In this document: piece by piece, positions 5,672-10,829 of the stretch
Layout: every line of letters begins with the position of its first letter
Numbering within the stretch: the first letter of the stretch is position 1
NCBI GenBank assembly: GCA_002482715.1
Contig: DLGN01000398.1
Coordinates: 41,601-52,429, forward strand
Direction: 5' to 3'
From: Oxalobacteraceae bacterium UBA7693
Lineage (GTDB): Bacteria > Pseudomonadota > Gammaproteobacteria > Burkholderiales > Burkholderiaceae_D
Length of the DNA stretch: 10,829 nucleotides
Position numbers and translations under genes: made by a program
Notes under the pieces: model-generated
Seen by the model: only the letters and a program-made list of their open reading frames with translations
Told to the model about the DNA's origin: nothing
Database searches by the model: none

Positions 5672-7462
5672 ATGGCAATCTCTCCATTAACCGATAGTTC
5701 TGGCGTTTTGACATTGAACATCACCTGTGATGGCGCTGTCATTCCAGACATCATTCAGGTGGTGTCAGTGGAAATTAACCACAGTACAAATCGGATTCCA
5801 TCGGCGATCATTACTTTGCTTGATGGCGATATGCCGAACGCAGAATTTCCGATTGCCGATGCTGGCAATTTTAAACCCGGCACTTTAGTGGTCATCAACG
5901 CGGGCTACGATGGCACCACCAAAATGATTTTTACTGGCATCGTCATTGCACATTCGGTCAAAATTAATGGCGACAACTATGCACGCCTGATTATCGAATG
6001 CCGCGACAAAGCTTTAGCGATGACAGTAGGCAGAAAAAACGCCAACTATGTCAATAAGACCGACAATCAAATTATTTCAAGCCTGATCAGCAATTACAGC
6101 GGCTTAACGCCAACTGTCGATGCCACCTCGGTCACCTACAAAGAGCTGGTGCAATACTACGCCACCGACTGGGACTATATGATGGCGCGCGCAGAAGTCA
6201 ATGGCTTTCTGGTGACTGTCGATGCTGGTAAGGTGACAGTAAAAGCGCCAGATAGTAGTGGTAGCGCGGTACTCAAGCTGACCTACGGTATGGATCTCAT
6301 GGAATTTCAGGCTGAACTCGATTCACGCTCTCAGTTAAGTTCCGTCACTAGTACGAGTTGGGATTTATCACAACTGGCAATCGTGCAACAAAGCGCGCAA
6401 GCCATCACACTCACTGGCCAAGGTGATATCGATGCAAAAAAACTCGCGAGTGTATTGGGCGTCGAGGACTTCGGCTTACAAACTGCGGCGCCTTTAGAAA
6501 GCGCTGCCCTAACGGCTTGGAGTAAAGCACAGCAAACCAAAGCGGCACTTTCACGCATCAGTGGACATATGCAATTTCAAGGTAGTGCTTTAGCAAAACC
6601 TGGTGTCTTAATTGAGCTGACAGCGGTTGGTAAACACTTTAATGGCAATGTAATTGCTAGTAACGTGATACATCGTATCAGCGATGGTAATTGGATTACC
6701 GAAGTAGAATTTGGTATGCCGAACTATTGGTTCACCGAACAGCATCAAGTACAAGCACCGGAAGCAGCAGGCTGGACCGCTGGCATCTGCGGCTTACATG
6801 TTGGTATCGTCTTAAAACTCGATGCAGATCCTGAAGGCCAATACAAAATTCAAGTATCGATGCCGTTAATGAATGCAAGCACCGTCGGTGTATGGGCACG
6901 CTTTGCCAGCTTTTATGGTTCATCTGGGTTTGGTGGATTTATTATTCCTGAAATTGGTGACGAGGTCGTGCTCGGCTTTTTCAACAATGATCCATCGTGC
7001 CCGGTTATTTTGGGTAGTTTATACAGCAGCAAGCATGTGCCGCCTTACGAGCTTACCGCCGAGAATAATTTTAAAGCGCTGGTCACGCGTAGTAAATTAA
7101 AAATGGAATTTGATGACGGCAAGAAAATCATCACCTTTATCACACCGGCAAACAATAAGATTGTCATTAGCGATGATGGACAGTCGATCTTATTACAAGA
7201 CCAAACCAATAATAAAGTCGAATTAAGTACCAGCGGTATTTTGCTCGATAGTCCCAAAGACATCACCATCAAGGCGCTTGGTAAAGTATCCATTTCTGCT
7301 GTACAAAATGTCGAAATCGCCGCACAGATGGATGTCACCACGACTGGGTTAAATATTAGCAGCACCGCCAACGTCAGTCTGACAGCCAAAGGTACGGCCA
7401 GCGCCGAATTATCTGCCGCTGGTCAAACCACGGTTAAAGGCGCCATGGTCATGATCAACTAA
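5672..7462 (+). CDS. VgrG-like spike protein (gp27-gp5 fusion, Pvc8/Afp8-like)
   Basis: The protein is 596 aa from ATG 5672, with AAAGAG (5661-5666) upstream; a GTG at 5624 would add 16 residues but lacks its own site. Residues 1 to about 345 are the gp27-like hub: SVEINHSTNRIPSAIITLLD near the start, CRDKALAMTVGRKNANY near 110-126, and YYATDWDYMMARAEVNGFLV near 165-184. Around 370-450 is the gp5 OB-fold: ICGLHVGIVLKLDADPEGQY, then GGFIIPEIGDEVVLGFFNND and PVILGSLYSSKH. The rest, about 470-596, alternates polar and hydrophobic residues (IVISDDGQSILLQDQTNN, then SISAVQNVEIAAQ), as in the triple-stranded beta-helix needle. Three copies form the membrane-piercing spike. It ends right after the needle, so no effector domain is fused to it. 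Confidence 0.94.
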   Translation: MAISPLTDSSGVLTLNITCDGAVIPDIIQVVSVEINHSTNRIPSAIITLLDGDMPNAEFPIADAGNFKPGTLVVINAGYDGTTKMIFTGIVIAHSVKINGDNYARLIIECRDKALAMTVGRKNANYVNKTDNQIISSLISNYSGLTPTVDATSVTYKELVQYYATDWDYMMARAEVNGFLVTVDAGKVTVKAPDSSGSAVLKLTYGMDLMEFQAELDSRSQLSSVTSTSWDLSQLAIVQQSAQAITLTGQGDIDAKKLASVLGVEDFGLQTAAPLESAALTAWSKAQQTKAALSRISGHMQFQGSALAKPGVLIELTAVGKHFNGNVIASNVIHRISDGNWITEVEFGMPNYWFTEQHQVQAPEAAGWTAGICGLHVGIVLKLDADPEGQYKIQVSMPLMNASTVGVWARFASFYGSSGFGGFIIPEIGDEVVLGFFNNDPSCPVILGSLYSSKHVPPYELTAENNFKALVTRSKLKMEFDDGKKIITFITPANNKIVISDDGQSILLQDQTNNKVELSTSGILLDSPKDITIKALGKVSISAVQNVEIAAQMDVTTTGLNISSTANVSLTAKGTASAELSAAGQTTVKGAMVMIN

Positions 7463-7466
7463 TCCC

Positions 7467-7476
7467 AAAAAAAAGG
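7467..7476 (+). promoter_or_regulatory. Ribosome binding site of the PAAR gene with an A8 tract
   Basis: Eight consecutive A (7467-7474) lead into GG, giving AAGGA nine bases before ATG 7486. The tract is outside coding sequence, so slippage would not change a protein. Confidence 0.6.
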
Positions 7477-7485
7477 AAAACTATC

Positions 7486-7785
7486 ATGCCACCTGCTTCG
7501 AGAATTACAGATATGCACGTTTGCCCGATGGTGACACCTGGCTTACCACCGATTCCGCACGTCGGTGGGCCTATCAGTGGTCCTTGCGTACCGAATGTAT
7601 TGATCGGTAGCTTACCTGCGGCTGTGTTGGGTGACATGTGCGTCTGTGTTGGGCCGCCCGATACGATCGTCAAAGGCAGTGCAACGGTATTCATTAGTGG
7701 ACGCCCGGCTGCTCGAATTGGCGATACGACCGCGCACGGTGGCAATATCGTGCTCGGCTTTCCGACAGTCATGATTGGTGGCTAA
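7486..7785 (+). CDS. PAAR-domain spike tip protein (Pvc10-like)
   Basis: The 99-aa protein is a bare PAAR domain. It opens with PPASRITDMHVCPM and has repeated glycine/proline-rich beta turns: GSLPAAVLGDMCVCVGPPDT (41-60), then the PAAR-type motif SGRPAARIGDTTAHGG (71-86). His11, His25, Cys54 and His84 are candidates for the metal-binding residues that hold the conical tip. PAAR proteins cap the VgrG/gp5 needle and sharpen it. No N- or C-terminal extension is present, so it is not an effector-bearing PAAR. It lies directly between the spike and gp25 genes; in PVC the gp25-like gene comes first. The next start is only 10 bases after its stop. Confidence 0.95.
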   Translation: MPPASRITDMHVCPMVTPGLPPIPHVGGPISGPCVPNVLIGSLPAAVLGDMCVCVGPPDTIVKGSATVFISGRPAARIGDTTAHGGNIVLGFPTVMIGG

Positions 7786-7795
7786 GGAGATACCT

Positions 7796-8209
7796 ATGAG
7801 CCAAGACAATTCCTTTCTAGGTACCGGCTGGAGTTTCCCACCTGAGTTTTCCAGACGTGGCAAAGTCAGTATGGTCAGCGCAGAAGAAGACATCAAACAA
7901 AGCTTGTTAATCTTGTTATCGACTAGTCCAGGCGAACGAGTCATGCAGCCCACATTTGGCTGCGGCTTAAAACACCATGTTTACGAAAACATCGATGAGA
8001 GCACCATCACAATCTTAAAAGACCTGATCACCCGCGCGATTTTATTTTTTGAACCGCGCGTTAAATTGGAAATGATACTAAGCGATGCATCTGCCGCCTA
8101 TGAAGGCAGACTAGATTTCACCATTATGTATCGGATCATTAGTACCAATACCCGACACAACATCGTCTACCCTTTCTATCTACGAGAAGGCAGCGATGTG
8201 CAACTGTAG
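7796..8209 (+). CDS. gp25-like baseplate wedge protein (GPW/gp25 family, Pvc9-like)
   Basis: The protein is 137 aa from ATG 7796, preceded by a strong TAAGGAGA (7783-7790) that overlaps the PAAR stop codon. A TTG at 7775 would extend it by seven residues but runs through that ribosome site. Residues 29-58 carry the family helix AEEDIKQSLLILLSTSPGER and QPTFGCGL. The FFEPRVKL stretch (84-91) has the EPR-type motif conserved between phage gp25 and type VI TssE. It ends with a beta strand pair (FTIMYRIIS, NIVYPFYLREG). The protein nucleates sheath assembly at the baseplate by offering a strand arrangement like the sheath arms. Confidence 0.94.
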   Translation: MSQDNSFLGTGWSFPPEFSRRGKVSMVSAEEDIKQSLLILLSTSPGERVMQPTFGCGLKHHVYENIDESTITILKDLITRAILFFEPRVKLEMILSDASAAYEGRLDFTIMYRIISTNTRHNIVYPFYLREGSDVQL

Positions 8210-8227
8210 ACCAAGTTGGGGGCCAGC

Positions 8228-10829
8228 ATGAAGCCTCAATTAATGATCAGCGACGGTCGCAGTCAGGCACAGCGCCAACTCGACGCTTTACGTGGAGACT
8301 ACTTTCAACTGCACGAAATGCGGTTTGAACAATTACTGAGCTTAGCCAGTGAATATGCACGGCTAGTAAAATTTCATCATTTAGATTTACGTGTTGATGG
8401 CAATTGGAATACCTTTTTTGCAGCCGATGAATGTATTTTAATGGCCAACATTTTGGCGATTGATAGCGCCAAATTATCGCAACAATTTGAAGCAAGATTG
8501 CAACGCCAACCTCAGTACCGCGATTGGTTTCGCGACGATATCGTCAAAAAAATTGACGTTTCTTATCGTGACCAACTCGATTCGCCTTTGCTGTTAGTAC
8601 GACTGCTCAACCAACTATTGTTGTCGCTTAGCGTATTACAAACAAATGCCGCACTCGAAACCAGAAGACTACTCGAAGGAATTTTGCGTGGCTTAAAATG
8701 GGAAGTTCACACGCTATGCGATAGCACTCCCAGAGTCTTAGCGCCGTACAGCGCGGCTTTATGTAGTCAACAATTCAAAGATCTGGTGGAATGGCCTGCA
8801 CTGCAGGTTAGTGATCGTGCCTACACCGACGAGAAGACCGTCAAAGGAAGCAAAGCGAGCGCATCTTTCAGTGATCGTCAACTGAGTCTAAGCGAGATTC
8901 AGCACAATTTTCACACTTTTAATCAAGCATTACGAATGCTGCAAAGTGGTGTGCAAGAATTACTGCCTGCATCCATGCGCAGTGCAGATCACGATCCTGC
9001 ACAAAGTCTGTTGATTACATTTATTCGTTTATACGAGCAGTTACAAAAACGACTAAATCGGTTTGGCGACAAGCACATTGATTTCTATTATCAACAAGTG
9101 CTTGGTATGCGCCCCAAAACGCAAGTGCCCGATAACGCACATTTGGTGTTGCAAGCGAGTCCCGGTGCGCGACAAATGTTGATCGAACAGGGTACTGAAT
9201 TTATTGCCGGAATCGATGCAGATCAAAATGAAATCATCTATCGTGCTAAAACTTCGTCACAGTTAAATGATGCCAAAGTGGTGGCGCTGCATAGCATTTA
9301 TTTCGACAAGCATTATGCCGAAAATCGTTTGCTTGTGACGCAATCGAGTTATCACCAAACAATTCCAGTTCCACCACAGGATTGTGATCCGCTTGATCTT
9401 GAAAAGCTGCCACCACTACCGCTATTGGGTGCGCCCAAACCAGGCGAACATTTATCTGGAGGGAACCCAACGCGTTTTGGATTTGCTATCGCCAGCAAAA
9501 GCTTACAAATGCAAGAGGGCGAACGCTCGGTGCGTGTGCTATTTCATTTCCGTGACAATGCTCGCTATACGATAGAATCGAGCATGAAACAGATCGCCGA
9601 GCAAGCGCAAGAAAAGAGAAAAAGCAGGCAACAAGCGACCTCTGCAATCCGTTTAAGCGATGTGTTTATCAAGCTATTACGCAGTATGTTTCGCATCTCC
9701 TTAACCAGCCCAGAAGGTTGGTTGCAGGTGACAGAATATCGACCCGAATATCATGAACTCAATTCAGATTTACCGCCCAATTGTTTGGCCTTAGATTTTC
9801 TACTGCCTGCCAGTGCACCCGCGGTAAGTGCATATCAAATGGCGGTTCATGGCGAGTCATTTCAAACCAGCCTGCCGGTCATACGTTGCGAGATGACGCA
9901 AAACGAATACGCTTATCCCTACGACATTTTGACCAATTGGTTGATCCAGGATATCGAAATCGAAACCCATGTCAAAGGCTGTCGCCAATTGATCTTACAT
10001 AATCAAATTGGACAGCTCAGCGCACTCGCACCATTCTTACCATTTGGTCCATTGCCGGATCTTAGTGCGTATTTGGTCGTTGGCTGCGAAGAGATCATGG
10101 AAAAGCAGTTAAAAGATATTTCACTGGATGTGGAATGGGCTGGCTTGCCCAGTAACTTAGGCGGTTTTCCCGCTCACTATCGGGCTTATCAAGTACCACT
10201 GAAAGCGGATGCTATTCGTGCGAAAGTAGCTGTATTGGTTGACGGAAAATGGAATAAATCAACACAAAGCATGCCCTTATTTTCTTATGAAAAACGTGGT
10301 GATGGTAGTTTAAGCAATCAGGTCAGCCAAGAGAGCCAATGGAGCTTGCAGCAAGTTGTGCCATTTTTCAAACCCAGTCTTCCGGCAACAAGCGCAACCG
10401 GAGCACCACTCACTTATACATCAGCAACCATGAACGGTATGTTCAAGATTTGTCTAGACAGCCCTGATGGTGCCTTCGGACATCAAGAATATCCGCAGCT
10501 ATTAACACAGGTGTTAACGCAGAACGCGCGTCATAAAAAAATCGGCTTAATGCAGGCGATGCCCAATCCACCGTATACACCACAAATTAGCCGAATCGTG
10601 CTGAACTATAGTGCCAGTACAAAAATTAGTTTTGAACAAGGCCAGGCGATCAATGATAGTGGTCGCAACGAGCAATTTTTACATCTGCACCCGCTTGGTT
10701 GGGAAGCAATGGGAAGTACCGATATCAAACGCATTCCCTTAGTTCCGCGTTACCCAGCCGCCGGTAATCTATTCATTGGTTTAAGCGCTAGCCAGCTCCG
10801 TTCTGCGCTCAGTTTGTATTTTTATTTGC
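8228..10829 (+). CDS. Very large baseplate wedge protein, baseplate J / Pvc11-Pvc12-like (partial, runs off right edge)
   Basis: A single frame stays open from ATG 8228 to the end, giving at least 867 residues with no stop. The start is 18 bases after the gp25 stop, with GGGGG (8217-8221) as a modest ribosome site. The N-terminus ISDGRSQAQRQLDALRGDYF and FEQLLSLASEYARLVKFHHL (about residues 36-55), followed by DGNWNTFF, resemble the opening of the long proteins annotated as baseplate J/gp47 family in MAC/AlgoCIS-like clusters. HIDFYYQQVLGMRPKTQVPD (about 283-302) is another shared signature, followed by beta-rich domains. A short charged segment (QEKRKSRQQ, near 458-466) looks like a linker or coiled region. 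These proteins form the wedges around the hub and carry the sheath-triggering ring. The J domain proper may lie beyond the window, so assignment to Pvc11 or Pvc12 is undecided. Confidence 0.82.
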   Translation, partial: MKPQLMISDGRSQAQRQLDALRGDYFQLHEMRFEQLLSLASEYARLVKFHHLDLRVDGNWNTFFAADECILMANILAIDSAKLSQQFEARLQRQPQYRDWFRDDIVKKIDVSYRDQLDSPLLLVRLLNQLLLSLSVLQTNAALETRRLLEGILRGLKWEVHTLCDSTPRVLAPYSAALCSQQFKDLVEWPALQVSDRAYTDEKTVKGSKASASFSDRQLSLSEIQHNFHTFNQALRMLQSGVQELLPASMRSADHDPAQSLLITFIRLYEQLQKRLNRFGDKHIDFYYQQVLGMRPKTQVPDNAHLVLQASPGARQMLIEQGTEFIAGIDADQNEIIYRAKTSSQLNDAKVVALHSIYFDKHYAENRLLVTQSSYHQTIPVPPQDCDPLDLEKLPPLPLLGAPKPGEHLSGGNPTRFGFAIASKSLQMQEGERSVRVLFHFRDNARYTIESSMKQIAEQAQEKRKSRQQATSAIRLSDVFIKLLRSMFRISLTSPEGWLQVTEYRPEYHELNSDLPPNCLALDFLLPASAPAVSAYQMAVHGESFQTSLPVIRCEMTQNEYAYPYDILTNWLIQDIEIETHVKGCRQLILHNQIGQLSALAPFLPFGPLPDLSAYLVVGCEEIMEKQLKDISLDVEWAGLPSNLGGFPAHYRAYQVPLKADAIRAKVAVLVDGKWNKSTQSMPLFSYEKRGDGSLSNQVSQESQWSLQQVVPFFKPSLPATSATGAPLTYTSATMNGMFKICLDSPDGAFGHQEYPQLLTQVLTQNARHKKIGLMQAMPNPPYTPQISRIVLNYSASTKISFEQGQAINDSGRNEQFLHLHPLGWEAMGSTDIKRIPLVPRYPAAGNLFIGLSASQLRSALSLYFYL

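Noticed and set aside
7467..7474. A8 tract as a programmed frameshift site between spike and PAAR
   Set aside because: It lies after the spike stop codon and before the PAAR start, so slippage would not fuse the two proteins; it simply precedes the ribosome binding site.
8247..8495. Antisense open frame at the start of the wedge gene
   Set aside because: The + strand frame is open for over 2.6 kb with eCIS wedge signatures, so the short antisense frame is a shadow.
792..10829. Type VI secretion system
   Set aside because: The sheath is a single phage-type protein, not a TssB/TssC pair, and DUF4255, DUF5908 and LysM adaptor genes are eCIS markers. VgrG, PAAR and gp25 are shared by both kinds of machine and do not decide.
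792..10829. Complete prophage or R-type tailocin
   Set aside because: No capsid, terminase, lysis or integrase gene in the window, and the cap, DUF5908 and long wedge proteins are characteristic of eCIS. Genes outside the window could still alter this view.

Overview
The window carries the structural core of a contractile, phage-tail-derived injection system of the extracellular type (eCIS). This family includes the Photorhabdus virulence cassette (PVC), the antifeeding prophage (Afp), the Pseudoalteromonas MAC arrays and AlgoCIS. All eCIS genes lie on the + strand, from 792 to beyond the right edge. At the far left, on the - strand, is the N-terminus of a chromosomal Rep-type DNA helicase. 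The helicase sequence and the moderate, slightly AT-rich composition suggest a Gram-negative proteobacterium. A lower-GC beta- or gammaproteobacterium is my best guess, but the window does not fix the genus.

Layout: 1-80, rep helicase N-terminus (-). 81-791, a 711-bp intergenic region without a convincing gene but rich in perfect palindromes and nested inverted repeats. 792-1364, Pvc16/DUF4255-type tail terminator (cap). 1373-2191, an unrecognised 272-aa protein. 2209-3732, contractile sheath. 3733-3830, a 98-bp gap with a small hairpin. 3831-4289 and 4298-4765, two different gp19-like tube proteins. 4778-4942, a 54-aa DUF5908-type protein. 4945-5622, LysM hub adaptor. 5672-7462, VgrG/gp5-gp27-type spike. 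7486-7785, PAAR tip. 7796-8209, gp25-like baseplate protein. 8228 to the end, the first ~867 residues of a very large baseplate wedge protein, cut by the window edge.

How the genes work together: the tube proteins stack inside the sheath, with the LysM protein, spike, PAAR tip, gp25-like protein and large wedge protein forming the baseplate end. The Pvc16-like protein closes the opposite end. On triggering, the sheath shortens and drives tube and spike into a target membrane. The order (cap gene first, a single sheath gene, two tube genes in tandem, PAAR before gp25) differs from the classical PVC/Afp order and, from memory, is closer to the MAC/AlgoCIS-like branch. The remaining expected parts (second wedge protein, tape measure, AAA+ ATPase, tail fibres, effectors) are not in the window and would be expected to the right. 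The least explained items are the 272-aa protein next to the cap gene and the palindrome-rich leader between rep and the operon.
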